From Pseudorhizobium endolithicum (GTDB taxonomy: Bacteria; Pseudomonadota; Alphaproteobacteria; Rhizobiales; Rhizobiaceae), in NCBI RefSeq assembly GCF_902153245.2, contig NZ_CABFWF030000014.1:248001-312000 (forward strand): a stretch of 64,000 nucleotides of DNA. Direction: 5' to 3'. Below the pieces are notes generated by a model. It saw only the letters and a list, made by a program, of their open reading frames with translations. It made no database searches and was not told where the DNA came from. The position numbers and the translations under genes were made by a program. Shown piece after piece: positions 20,471 through 31,001 of this stretch (its first letter is position 1; each line of letters begins with the position of its first letter).

Positions 20471-21320
20471 TTCACGTGAAACAACTGTCGAAGCCTTCGT
20501 CGCCGGCTGGCCGATCAAGCATTCGCGCTCTCCTCTCATTCACGGCTATTGGCTGAAGAAGTACGGTGTCGATGGTAGCTACCGGCGTGAAGCCGTCCCG
20601 GTCGAGGCATTCCCCGATTTCATCGGCGATCTGAAGTCGGGACGCTTGCCCTATGTCGGCGGGAATATCACCATTCCCCACAAGGAAGCGGCCTATCGGA
20701 TCGCGGATCGACGGGATACGCTCGTGCAAGAATTGGGCGCTGCCAACACGCTGTGGCTGGAGGACGGCAGGCTCTGTGCTTCCAATACGGACGTATACGG
20801 ATTTGCGGCCAATCTCGACGAACGTCATCCTGACTGGTTTAAGGCCGAGCGCGCAGTGGTTCTCGGCGCCGGGGGTGCAAGCCGGGCGGTCATCCGCGCC
20901 CTGCGTGATCGCGGGATAGCGGAAATCAACGTGGTCAACAGAACGGTGGCAAGGGCGCGCGAACTCATGGATCGCTTCGGCGCAAGCGTGCACGGTCATC
21001 CGATGACCGCGTTGCCGGAGGTTCTGCAGGGCGCGGGGCTTTTCATCAACACGACGTCGCTTGGCATGGACGGCGTGGAGACACCGGTCATCGATTTCAG
21101 CCGGATGCAGCTTCGGGGCCTCGTCACCGACATCGTCTACGTGCCTCTGAGGACACCGTTCCTGGTCCAGGCCGAGGCCCAGGGATTGGCGACCGTTGAC
21201 GGCTTGGGGATGCTCCTCCACCAGGCGGTGCCGGGCTTCATGAAATGGTTCGGTGTCCGGCCGCTGGTGGACGAGACGCTCCGCGCCCTGGTCATCGCCG
21301 ACATGGAGCATCACCCGTGA
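20463..21320 (+). CDS. aroE: Shikimate dehydrogenase (NADP+)
   Basis: Reduces 3-dehydroshikimate to shikimate in aromatic amino-acid synthesis. The 285-residue protein has the substrate site [12 protein letters not shown] (about 18-29), GNITIPHK with the catalytic lysine, NTDVYGF, and the NADP loop [11 protein letters not shown]. The start overlaps maf and the end overlaps coaE (GTGA). Residues 3-6 (DSRE) and the codon after are encoded by a parS-like site, an N-terminal extension that precedes the conserved fold. Confidence 0.96.
   Translation: MPDSRETTVEAFVAGWPIKHSRSPLIHGYWLKKYGVDGSYRREAVPVEAFPDFIGDLKSGRLPYVGGNITIPHKEAAYRIADRRDTLVQELGAANTLWLEDGRLCASNTDVYGFAANLDERHPDWFKAERAVVLGAGGASRAVIRALRDRGIAEINVVNRTVARARELMDRFGASVHGHPMTALPEVLQGAGLFINTTSLGMDGVETPVIDFSRMQLRGLVTDIVYVPLRTPFLVQAEAQGLATVDGLGMLLHQAVPGFMKWFGVRPLVDETLRALVIADMEHHP
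20468..20483. promoter_or_regulatory. parS-like site (15 of 16 positions)
   Basis: TGATTCACGTGAAACA has one mismatch to the parS consensus. It lies in the first codons of aroE, about 1.6 kb to the right of the DnaA-box cluster. Confidence 0.87.
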
Positions 21321-21925
21321 TCATCGTGGGGCTCACCGGCTCGATCGGCATGGGAAAATCCACCACCGCGCAGATGTTCGCCGATGCCGGCATACCCGTG
21401 AATGATGCCGATGCAGTCGTCCATGATCTTTACAGGTCCGATGCGGTGGAACCCATAGGCAGGGCGTTTCCGGGCAGCGTTGTTGATGGGGTGGTCGATC
21501 GGGAACGACTTGTCCGGCTCCTCTCGGAGACTCCGGCTAAGTTTCCCGATCTGGAAGCGATCGTGCACCCGCTGGTTCGCCGCCGGGAGGCCGACTTCGT
21601 TGACATGCACTACGCCGCCGGTACGGAGCTTGTGGTTCTCGATATTCCGCTTCTCTTCGAAGTCGGGGCGGAGGATAGGGTGGATGTCATCGTCGTCGTG
21701 ACGTGTGATCCACAGGTTCAACAGGCCCGTGTCCTTGCGCGCCCCGGAATGACTGTGGAAAAATTCAATATGATTCTCTCCCGGCAGGTGCCGGACGAGG
21801 AAAAGCGCAAGCGGGCAAATTTCCTGATCGATACCGGCCACGGGCTCGATACGGCCCGCCGCCGGGTCATTGAAATCATCGATGCTTTGCGCGCGGGAAG
21901 AATGAGCGAGACAGCGAATGCGTGA
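21317..21925 (+). CDS. coaE: Dephospho-CoA kinase
   Basis: Catalyses the last step of coenzyme A synthesis, phosphorylating dephospho-CoA. The 202-residue protein begins [15 protein letters not shown] with the P-loop, then [11 protein letters not shown] and [10 protein letters not shown], all CoaE signatures. It starts at GTG in a 4-base overlap with the aroE stop, and its end overlaps dnaQ by 8 bp. Confidence 0.96.
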   Translation: MIIVGLTGSIGMGKSTTAQMFADAGIPVNDADAVVHDLYRSDAVEPIGRAFPGSVVDGVVDRERLVRLLSETPAKFPDLEAIVHPLVRRREADFVDMHYAAGTELVVLDIPLLFEVGAEDRVDVIVVVTCDPQVQQARVLARPGMTVEKFNMILSRQVPDEEKRKRANFLIDTGHGLDTARRRVIEIIDALRAGRMSETANA

Positions 21926-22646
21926 GATCATCTTCGATACGGAAACCACCGGTCTTGAGACGAAGCTCGACCGCATCATCGAAATCGGCGGCGTCGAGCT
22001 GATCAACAACTTCCCGACGGGCCGCACGCTGCATCTCTACATCAACCCGGGGGATCGCAAGGTCCATCCGGATGCACTGGCCGTTCACGGCATCACCGAC
22101 GAGTTCCTGAAGGACAAGCCAAGCTTTGCTGAAGTCGTTGACCAGATTGTCGAGTTCTTCGATGGCGGCAAGTGGATAGCCCACAACGCGAACTTCGACA
22201 TCGGCTTCATAAACGCGGAATTCGAGCGCCTGGGCCTGCCCCCGGTAGCGCAGGAGCATGTCGTCGACACGCTTGCTTTGGCGCGCCGCAAGCATCCGAT
22301 GGGACCGAACTCGCTGGATGCGCTCTGCCGCCGCTATGGAATCGACAACGCCCACCGCACAAAGCACGGGGCGCTCCTCGATTCCGAGCTTCTAGCGGAA
22401 GTTTATATCGAGATGACCGGGGGCCGGCAGGCGGCACTCGGACTTGTGGGGATCGAGGCATCGGCCACGATTGTCGAGATCGAGGAGCATGTGGTGGGGA
22501 TCTCGGGTCGCCCGAGGCCGCTGGCACCGCGGATCAGCGAGATGGAACTGGCCGCGCACCGGAGTATGGTGGCGTCTCTGGGGGACAAGGCGATCTGGGG
22601 CCGCTATGAATCGAAAAGCCCGGACGCCGCCGCCCGGGCTTCGTAA
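21918..22646 (+). CDS. dnaQ: DNA polymerase III epsilon subunit (3'-5' proofreading exonuclease)
   Basis: The proofreading exonuclease of the replicase. The 242-residue protein has DEDDh motifs: FDTETTG at 6-12 (Exo I), HNANFDIGFI (Exo II), and HGALLDSELLAEVY with the histidine and aspartate (Exo III). The C-terminal tail (about 180-242) would bind the polymerase alpha subunit. It is the last gene of the ppsR-maf-aroE-coaE-dnaQ run; a hairpin overlaps its 3-prime end. Confidence 0.97.
   Translation: MREIIFDTETTGLETKLDRIIEIGGVELINNFPTGRTLHLYINPGDRKVHPDALAVHGITDEFLKDKPSFAEVVDQIVEFFDGGKWIAHNANFDIGFINAEFERLGLPPVAQEHVVDTLALARRKHPMGPNSLDALCRRYGIDNAHRTKHGALLDSELLAEVYIEMTGGRQAALGLVGIEASATIVEIEEHVVGISGRPRPLAPRISEMELAAHRSMVASLGDKAIWGRYESKSPDAAARAS
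22616..22641 (-). terminator. Terminator between secB and dnaQ
   Basis: An 8-bp stem (arms 22616-22623 and 22634-22641) is followed on the minus strand by further T residues (TTTT in all). It therefore most likely terminates secB, although it lies inside the last codons of dnaQ; on the plus strand it may also serve dnaQ. Confidence 0.65.
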
Positions 22647-22669
22647 GGCTTTTCCGTGTAGTTCGCCCG

Positions 22670-23149
22670 TCAGCTGTTGAGCGGTTGAACCTGTGCCTTT
22701 GCACGCTCGGCCGCCATGCGCTGCGAGAACATCTGTGCGAAATCGATGGGATCGATCATCAGCGGCGGGAAACCGCCGTTGCGGGTCACGTCTGCAACGA
22801 TTTGGCGCGCGAACGGGAAAAGCAGACGTGGGCATTCGATGAACAGAACGGGCAGCATGTGCTCCTGCGGGAAGCCGGTCACCCGGAAGACGCCGCCGTA
22901 GACGAGCTCCGCCGCAAACACGACCTTGTCCTCGTCCTTGGCTTCCACGTTCAAGGAAAGGACGACGTCGAAATCCGTTTCCGACAGCGGGTTTGCATTG
23001 ACGTTCACGTTGATGTTGATCGCGGGCGCCTTGTCGCGCGACTGCAGGGAACGCGGCGCACCCGGGTTCTCGAAAGAAAGATCCTTCGTGTACTGCGCGA
23101 GGATATTGAGCGACGGGCTCTGGGCGCCCTGTGCGGTGTCGGTGGCCAT
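22670..23149 (-). CDS. secB: Protein-export chaperone SecB
   Basis: SecB keeps precursor proteins unfolded and hands them to SecA. The 159-residue protein has the family sequence [18 protein letters not shown] and the hydrophobic groove segment [39 protein letters not shown]. It is convergent with dnaQ and transcribed in the same direction as fxsA upstream, with 89 bp between them. Confidence 0.98.
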   Translation of the reverse strand: MATDTAQGAQSPSLNILAQYTKDLSFENPGAPRSLQSRDKAPAININVNVNANPLSETDFDVVLSLNVEAKDEDKVVFAAELVYGGVFRVTGFPQEHMLPVLFIECPRLLFPFARQIVADVTRNGGFPPLMIDPIDFAQMFSQRMAAERAKAQVQPLNS

Positions 23150-23238
23150 GCGGGTTTCCCTCGAGAATTGGACGGTTGCAGGCCGTCTATCATTTCGCCA
23201 GAAGCCTTACAACCCTGCCGCCGCCGGTGGTCCGGAGC

Positions 23239-23748
23239 CTATTCGTCGGAGATTTTCCGATCCGACCAAGGTGAGGAGGGGTTTGCTTCGCGGTGGAAAT
23301 CTTCCTCGTCCAGATCGACGACCCGCCCTTGCGATCCGGTGTTCTGCTTCCCCGTGTAGCGGTATTCCCGTCGGAAAGAGCTGGAACCGGCGACGACAAA
23401 CCGGCGGCCGATGGACGACCAGATCAGCCGGCGGAGCGACGGAATGAAGAGGGCAATGCCGATGATGTCGGTGATGAAGCCGGGGATCATCAGCAGCAGG
23501 GAAGCGACGACGATCATCGCCCCATGCACGATCGTCTCCCCCGGCACGCGGCCTTCACGGCCTTCCTCCGAAAGCTGCCTCAGCACCTGGAGGCCCTGCA
23601 TGCGCAGAAGCAGCATTCCGAGCATTCCGCTCAGGAGGACGAGCGCCAGCGTGCTCCAGACGCCGACCCACTGGCCGACGACGACGAAGCCGGCGATTTC
23701 CGCCAGCGGCAACAGGATGAGGAAAATGGCGATCCAACGTGTTCGCAT
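23239..23748 (-). CDS. fxsA: FxsA family membrane protein
   Basis: FxsA-type inner-membrane proteins are of largely unknown function; the E. coli member affects phage F exclusion. The 169-residue protein has hydrophobic spans at about 5-25, 29-48 and 76-103. It carries the FxsA block RWIAIFLILLPLAEIAGFVVVG and the MLLMIPGFITDIIG-like segment (LLLMIPGFITDIIGIALFIP). The C-terminal cytoplasmic tail is charged. It is divergent from the Tim44-like gene, with about 110 bp between the starts. Confidence 0.9.
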   Translation of the reverse strand: MRTRWIAIFLILLPLAEIAGFVVVGQWVGVWSTLALVLLSGMLGMLLLRMQGLQVLRQLSEEGREGRVPGETIVHGAMIVVASLLLMIPGFITDIIGIALFIPSLRRLIWSSIGRRFVVAGSSSFRREYRYTGKQNTGSQGRVVDLDEEDFHREANPSSPWSDRKISDE

Positions 23749-23857
23749 GTAATCTTGAAGGGCGGCAACCCGCTCTCACCTTCGCTATTTGAATGATCCG
23801 CGTTTGCGGACTATATGAGGACTTGCAACCAGAATTTAAACGGCACTGCGGGACAAG

Positions 23858-24553
23858 ATGGGCTCCAACGACTTTATCACTCTGTTTTTTCTCGTCGCTG
23901 CTGTCCTGATCTTTCTGCAGTTGAGAAGCGTCCTCGGCCGGAGAACCGGCAATGAAAAGCCGCCGTTCGACCCGTTCAGCGCCCGCGAGGGAACAAGGGC
24001 GCCGGGGAGCGACGACGGCAAGGTGGTGACGCTTCCGCGGCGTGAAAGCTCCGAAGAGGACCGCTTTGCCGACATCGATGCCGTCGCCAAGCCGGGGACC
24101 CCCGTCAATGAAGGACTGAGGGAATTGCTCAAGGCGGATCCGAGCTTCAAGCCGCGCGAGTTCCTGAACGGCGCCCGGATGGCCTACGAGATGATCGTAC
24201 TCGCCTTCGCCGATGGTGATCGCAAGTCGCTCAGGAACCTGCTGTCCAAGGAAGTCTATGAAGGCTTCGATGCGGCGATCACGGAGCGTGAAGCGCGGGG
24301 CGAAGTGGTCAAGTCCACCTTCGTCGGCATCGACAAGGCCGACATCACCCATGCCAGCGTCCGGGGAAATGAGGAGCAGGTGACGGTGCGTATCGTCAGC
24401 CAGCTGATCTCCGCGACCTACGATCGCGATGGTGCGGTGGTCGACGGTGACCAGGAAGCCGTCGCGGAGGTAACCGACATCTGGACCTTCGCCCGCGACG
24501 TCCGCTCCCGCGATCCGAACTGGAAACTGGTTGCGACTGAATCCGAGCAATGA
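23858..24553 (+). CDS. Tim44-like domain protein (TimA family)
   Basis: The 231-residue protein has one N-terminal membrane span (about 5-23), a charged linker, and a Tim44/mL45-like domain (about 85-230), with FKPREFLNGARMAYEMIVLAFADGDRKSLRNLLS at its start. Alphaproteobacterial homologs of mitochondrial Tim44 have been linked to the inner membrane, but the role is poorly defined. The stop overlaps the mltA start by 4 bp, so it is probably co-transcribed with mltA, the Smr gene and the XRE gene, which suggests an envelope-related function. Confidence 0.88.
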   Translation: MGSNDFITLFFLVAAVLIFLQLRSVLGRRTGNEKPPFDPFSAREGTRAPGSDDGKVVTLPRRESSEEDRFADIDAVAKPGTPVNEGLRELLKADPSFKPREFLNGARMAYEMIVLAFADGDRKSLRNLLSKEVYEGFDAAITEREARGEVVKSTFVGIDKADITHASVRGNEEQVTVRIVSQLISATYDRDGAVVDGDQEAVAEVTDIWTFARDVRSRDPNWKLVATESEQ

Positions 24554-25671
24554 CCAGCATTTTGCCGGAGTTTTTCCTGACACCGGTCGCTTATGGGGAT
24601 CTCCCGGGCTGGGAAAAGGATGATCCGGGCGCGCTTCTTGTCGGCATGCGCCGCTGCCTCGACCATGTGACGTCGGTGAAGGCGTATCGAAACGGGTCGC
24701 TCGGCCTGACGACGGAAGACATACTGCCGGCCTATCAGGCTGCCTCTCGGGAGCACGGCTCGGGTTCAGCGGCGGCGAGGGGGTTTTTCGAGCGGAACTT
24801 CCGGCCTTTTCTGATCCGCAGGAGCGACGGCAAGCGGGGCTTCGTCACGGCCTTCTACGAGCCCGAGATAGAGGTCTCCCCGTTCCCGACTGATGTCTGG
24901 GCCTATCCCTTCTACCGGCGGCCTCATGATCTGGTCGATCTCGATGACAAAAGCCGGCCGGCGGATCTTGATCCCTCCTACATGTTCGGACGCTTGCAGG
25001 ATGGAGAGATTGCCGCTTATCCGGACCGGCGGGCGATCGACGGCGGATACCTGGAAGGTCGCGGACTCGAGATAGCTTGGGCCCGCTCCAAGGTGGACGT
25101 CTTCTTTGCCCATGTTCAGGGTGCGGCTCGGTTGCGTTTCCCGGATGGGTCCCTCCGCCGCATCACCTATGCGGCCAAGGCGGGTCATCCCTTCTCTGCG
25201 ATCGGTAAGCTGCTGATCGACCGTGGCGAGATCGGCCGGGAGACGGTCTCGATGCAGACAATCCGTGCCTGGCTGGAGCGGAACCCGGCGAGTGCGGACG
25301 AGGTCCTGTGGCACAATCGCTCGTACATCTTCTTCCGCGAGGCCGAAGTCGAGGATCCGGCGCTCGGTCCGGTCGCTGCGGCCAAGGTTCCGCTGTTGCC
25401 CGGCCGTTCGCTGGCGGTGGACCGCCTGATCCATACCTTCGGCTTTCCCTTCTTCATCCACTCGCCGACATTGACCCATCTTGACGGCGGACGCCCTTTC
25501 GCGCGGGCACTTCTCGCCCTGGATACCGGCAGCGCTATCGTCGGTCCTGACCGCGGGGACATCTTCACCGGCTCCGGCGATGCGGCTGGTGAACTGGCCG
25601 GCACTGTCCGCGATGACGCCGATTTCTATATTCTCATTCCCCATGCAGCGGCAGCGAGGTTTGGCGGATGA
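24550..25671 (+). CDS. mltA: Membrane-bound lytic murein transglycosylase A (MltA family)
   Basis: Cleaves peptidoglycan glycan strands to 1,6-anhydromuramyl products. The 373-residue protein has the MltA domain (about 95-245: FVTAFYEPEIEVSP, YAAKAGHPFSAIGKLLIDRGEI). At the C-terminus is the 3D domain ARALLALDTGSAIVGPDRGDIFTGSGDAAGELAG, with the three aspartates. The N-terminus MTSILPEFFLTPV has no clear signal peptide or lipobox, although substrate access needs export, so the true start or the export route is uncertain. ATGA overlaps tie it to the genes on both sides. Confidence 0.93.
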   Translation: MTSILPEFFLTPVAYGDLPGWEKDDPGALLVGMRRCLDHVTSVKAYRNGSLGLTTEDILPAYQAASREHGSGSAAARGFFERNFRPFLIRRSDGKRGFVTAFYEPEIEVSPFPTDVWAYPFYRRPHDLVDLDDKSRPADLDPSYMFGRLQDGEIAAYPDRRAIDGGYLEGRGLEIAWARSKVDVFFAHVQGAARLRFPDGSLRRITYAAKAGHPFSAIGKLLIDRGEIGRETVSMQTIRAWLERNPASADEVLWHNRSYIFFREAEVEDPALGPVAAAKVPLLPGRSLAVDRLIHTFGFPFFIHSPTLTHLDGGRPFARALLALDTGSAIVGPDRGDIFTGSGDAAGELAGTVRDDADFYILIPHAAAARFGG

Positions 25672-26231
25672 CGGAGGGCCGGAAGCTCAGGCCGGAAGAG
25701 CGGATCCTGTGGGGAAAGGTTGCCAAGTCCACGCGTGCGCTGCGTGCCCGGCAGGATGAGGTTGCGGAGTACGAGGCCGAAATAACCGCCATGCTGGCTG
25801 CGGAAGAGGCGGCGCTGGCGCGGCCTGCCCCGCCGCAGGACGTAGTATCCCCGCCGGGGAACCAACTCAGGGCCCCACGGCCGGCACCGAGCCACCAGCC
25901 GCTCGAAAAGCCCGTTCACCGCAAGCTGGCCAAGGGACGCCTTTCCATCGAAGCCCGGATCGACCTCCACGGCCTGTTCCAGGATGAGGCGCACGATCTT
26001 CTTCTCGACTTCCTGTTCCGCGCCCATGAGCGCGGCATGCGCCATGTTCTCGTCATCACCGGCAAGGGCAGCTCGATGGGAAGCGAAGGCGTCCTCCGTC
26101 GGACTGTTCCCCTGTGGTTTTCCAAGCCGGAATTCCGCTTTCTCATTTCCTCCTATGAGTGGGCGGCGCGTCACCATGGGGGAGAGGGAGCTTTGTACGT
26201 AAGGCTCAGCCGGCCGAGGCGCTCCCTGTGA
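25668..26231 (+). CDS. Smr domain protein
   Basis: The 187-residue protein has an N-terminal charged/proline-rich region and a C-terminal Smr domain (about 100-187), with IDLHGLFQDEAHDLLLDFL, HVLVITGKGS and LRRTVPLWF. Smr domains act as nicking endonucleases on DNA or RNA; the LDLH-type motif is present here as IDLHG. The start overlaps mltA and the end overlaps the XRE gene. Substrate unknown. Confidence 0.92.
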   Translation: MTEGRKLRPEERILWGKVAKSTRALRARQDEVAEYEAEITAMLAAEEAALARPAPPQDVVSPPGNQLRAPRPAPSHQPLEKPVHRKLAKGRLSIEARIDLHGLFQDEAHDLLLDFLFRAHERGMRHVLVITGKGSSMGSEGVLRRTVPLWFSKPEFRFLISSYEWAARHHGGEGALYVRLSRPRRSL

Positions 26232-26593
26232 CGCCGTTCGCGCTGGCGCTTCGCGAGTTGCGTCGCCGCAAGGGCGTCACGCAAAGGGACCTCGCCCATG
26301 CCATAGGGGTGTCGCCCGCCTATCTTTCGGCGCTGGAGCACGGCAGGAAGGGCAAGCCGAGCTTCGACCTGCTGCAGCGGATTGCGGGCTATTTCAACAT
26401 CATCTGGGACGAGGCCGACGAGTTGTTCATGACGGCCGAAGCCTCCCACCCCCGCGTAGTCCTCGATACCTCCGGCCTGCCCCCTGCATACACGGCTCTT
26501 GCCAACCGGCTGGCCCGCGAGATTCGCACTTTGCCCGTGGATGTGGTAGAGGCCATGGAGACACTCCTGGATGGAACCCGCCTCAAGGGTTGA
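26228..26593 (+). CDS. XRE-family helix-turn-helix regulator
   Basis: The 121-residue protein has an N-terminal XRE/Cro HTH (about 3-60: LALRELRRRKGVTQRDLAHAIGVSPAYLSALEHGRKGKPSFDLLQRIAGYF). A C-terminal region follows (SGLPPAYTALANRLAREIRTLPVDVVEAMETLLD) that resembles small alphaproteobacterial regulators found beside mltA. It starts at GTG in a 4-base overlap with the Smr stop. Position suggests it reports on or controls this tim44-like/mltA/smr operon or the downstream gyrB; neither can be shown from sequence. Confidence 0.88.
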   Translation: MTPFALALRELRRRKGVTQRDLAHAIGVSPAYLSALEHGRKGKPSFDLLQRIAGYFNIIWDEADELFMTAEASHPRVVLDTSGLPPAYTALANRLAREIRTLPVDVVEAMETLLDGTRLKG

Positions 26594-26715
26594 GCACGCG
26601 AATCCCCTGTTTTTAGGGCCTCCGGGAGAGGCATGACCTTTAGATAGCCTCCCAAAGTCCCTATATCTCGAAGTGGATGTGCGGGTGATTCGCTATCCCT
26701 GCCTGCGGACGATAA

Positions 26716-29166
<2,451 letters not shown>

Positions 29167-29174
29167 GCGATGGC

Positions 29175-29190
29175 TGTTTCACGTGAATCC
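29175..29190. promoter_or_regulatory. parS-like site (14 of 16 positions), first of a pair
   Basis: TGTTTCACGTGAATCC differs from consensus at two positions but keeps the TTTCACGTGAA core. It starts 8 bp after the gyrB stop. Confidence 0.75.
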
Positions 29191-29201
29191 GCCTCGGCGT
29201 G

Positions 29202-29217
29202 TGATTCACGTGAAACC
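29202..29217. promoter_or_regulatory. parS-like site (14 of 16 positions), second of a pair
   Basis: TGATTCACGTGAAACC lies 27 bp from the first copy, centre to centre, and abuts the stop codon of the converging nitroreductase gene. Confidence 0.75.
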
Positions 29218-29816
29218 TATTCTTCGCCGGCGAACCGTCCCTCGAAGGCCACTTCCGAAAGCGGCTTGCGCTGGCTCTGGATCTCCCGCTTTCGCAGGTC
29301 TTCCGGCAGTATCTCCTTCGGGGCAAGTCTGCCGATCGCGCAGGCCGCTTCCACTCGAAACCCGTCCGGTATCCCCAGCGACAGCACCGCCTTCTCCCGA
29401 TCCATGCCTTCCATGCCGTGGGCGTGATATCCGAGCTTCATGGCTTGGCAGGCGATGGAGAACCACGCGGAGCCGGTATCGAAAGAATGGGTGTAGGCCG
29501 GCTTCCTCTCCCCGTCCTTCGAAATCCGGTAGGTGCGCGACACGAAGATGATCAGCGCCGACGCGTTCTGCGCCCAGCGCTGGTTGCCTGGCGAGAGGAT
29601 GTCGAGCAGGATCGGAAAACTGTCCGTTCCCCGCCGTGCATAGACGAACCGCCACGGCTGGTTGTTGCCGGAGGAGGGCGCCCAGTGGCCCGCATCCAGT
29701 ATCGTCAGCAGATCCGCATCGGGCATTTCCGCGTCGGTGAACGCCCGTGGGGACCAGCGGTCGAGGAAGAAGGCGTCGATCGGATGTTCCGATACGCGGT
29801 TGTTGCTGTGCGTCAT
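29217..29816 (-). CDS. Nitroreductase family protein
   Basis: A 199-residue FMN-dependent NAD(P)H oxidoreductase of the nitroreductase fold. Motifs seen are the N-terminal RWSPRAF (FMN phosphate contact), HWAPSSGNNQPWRFVYA, and LGYHAHGMEGMDREK. It converges on gyrB. The long open frame extending back to 30410 covers the divergent FAH gene on the other strand; the true start is the ATG at 29816. The physiological substrate is unknown. Confidence 0.92.
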   Translation of the reverse strand: MTHSNNRVSEHPIDAFFLDRWSPRAFTDAEMPDADLLTILDAGHWAPSSGNNQPWRFVYARRGTDSFPILLDILSPGNQRWAQNASALIIFVSRTYRISKDGERKPAYTHSFDTGSAWFSIACQAMKLGYHAHGMEGMDREKAVLSLGIPDGFRVEAACAIGRLAPKEILPEDLRKREIQSQRKPLSEVAFEGRFAGEE

Positions 29817-29951
29817 GGCCTGCTCCGGAATTCCGTTGCCCATGAACATAGGAGACGGAGAAGCCAGCGCAACGGAAGCCGTGAAATAGGGGTGACAACC
29901 GCTCCTCCATGTTCCATAACGCAGGTTGTCAGACAAGTGGAGGCATATCCC

Positions 29952-30794
29952 GTGAAACTCATGCGCGTTGGCCGGCCGGGCCAGGAAAAGCCGGCAATTC
30001 TGGATGCTGAGGGCAAGGCTAGGGACCTGTCGCAGCACGTCGCCGATATCGGCGGGGCAGCAATCTCTCCGGAAGGCCTGGCGAAGATCGCCGCTCTCGA
30101 TCCCAGGACCCTTCCCGAGCTTCAGGTCGACCGCATCGGCGCCTGCGTCGCTGGTACGGGAAAGTTCATCTGCATCGGCCTCAACTTCTCCGACCATGCC
30201 GCCGAAACGGGCGCCACCGTGCCGCCGGAACCGGTCATCTTCATGAAGGCCACCTCCGCCATCTGCGGGCCGAACGACAATGTCCTCATTCCCCGCGGCT
30301 CCGAGAAGACCGATTGGGAAGTCGAGCTCGGCGTCGTCATCGGCAAGACCGCCAAATATGTCAGCGAAGCCGAAGCCATGGATTATGTTGCCGGCTACTG
30401 CGTCTCGCACGACGTTTCAGAGCGCGGCTTCCAGACCGAGCGTTCCGGCCAGTGGACCAAGGGCAAGTCCTGCGATACCTTCGGCCCGATCGGGCCTTGG
30501 CTGGTCACGAAGGACGAGATCGCCGATCCGCAGAACCTCGGCATGTGGCTGAAGGTCAACGGCGAGACGATGCAGGACGGCTCGTCCAAGACGATGGTCT
30601 ACGGCGTCGCCTTCGTCGTTTCCTATCTCAGCCAGTTCATGTCGCTGCAGCCGGGTGATGTCATTTCCACCGGCACGCCGCCCGGCGTCGGGATGGGCAT
30701 GAAGCCGCCGCGCTACCTGAAGCCGGGCGATGTCGTGGAACTCGGCATCGAGGGGCTTGGCACGCAGCGCCAGACCTTCGTCGCCGACCGTTAA
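29952..30794 (+). CDS. Fumarylacetoacetate hydrolase (FAH) family protein
   Basis: The 280-residue protein belongs to the FAH superfamily of metal-dependent C-C hydrolases, isomerases and oxaloacetate decarboxylases. It has an N-terminal subdomain (MKLMRVGRPGQEKPAIL) and the catalytic core with FICIGLNFSDHA and TDWEVELGVVIGK (metal-binding acidic residues), KSCDTFGPIGPWLVT, and STGTPPGVGMGMKPP. It begins at GTG (29952) and is divergent from the nitroreductase. Among known members it looks closest to ureidoglycolate lyase and hydroxyhepta-dienedioate isomerase types; the substrate is not decidable here. Confidence 0.92.
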   Translation: MKLMRVGRPGQEKPAILDAEGKARDLSQHVADIGGAAISPEGLAKIAALDPRTLPELQVDRIGACVAGTGKFICIGLNFSDHAAETGATVPPEPVIFMKATSAICGPNDNVLIPRGSEKTDWEVELGVVIGKTAKYVSEAEAMDYVAGYCVSHDVSERGFQTERSGQWTKGKSCDTFGPIGPWLVTKDEIADPQNLGMWLKVNGETMQDGSSKTMVYGVAFVVSYLSQFMSLQPGDVISTGTPPGVGMGMKPPRYLKPGDVVELGIEGLGTQRQTFVADR

Positions 30795-30837
30795 CCGCCC
30801 GCACAGGGTGGAACCTTAACCGTCGCCCGCCATTCTG

Positions 30838-30870
30838 GATGCCAGGTAGTCCGCTGCCTGGCATCTTTTA
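30838..30870 (+). terminator. Rho-independent terminator of the FAH gene
   Basis: A perfect 9-bp stem (GATGCCAGG at 30838-30846, CCTGGCATC at 30857-30865) is followed by TTTTA, 43 bp downstream of the FAH stop. Confidence 0.88.
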
Positions 30871-31001
30871 TGGTTGATGATCGGTCCCGCCTTATGTTGC
30901 ACTGCAATCCAAACATGCTAGCCTCGTCCCTTGCTTACGAAGCAACGCCCGACGGCGGCGCATCGCAGGTCGATGGCCGGGGGATGAAAGGCGGTACCTC
31001 G

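Noticed and set aside
29217-30410. A very long minus-strand open frame suggesting a nitroreductase with a large N-terminal extension
   Set aside because: The extension lies opposite the FAH-family gene and carries no recognisable sequence; the nitroreductase begins at the ATG at 29816.
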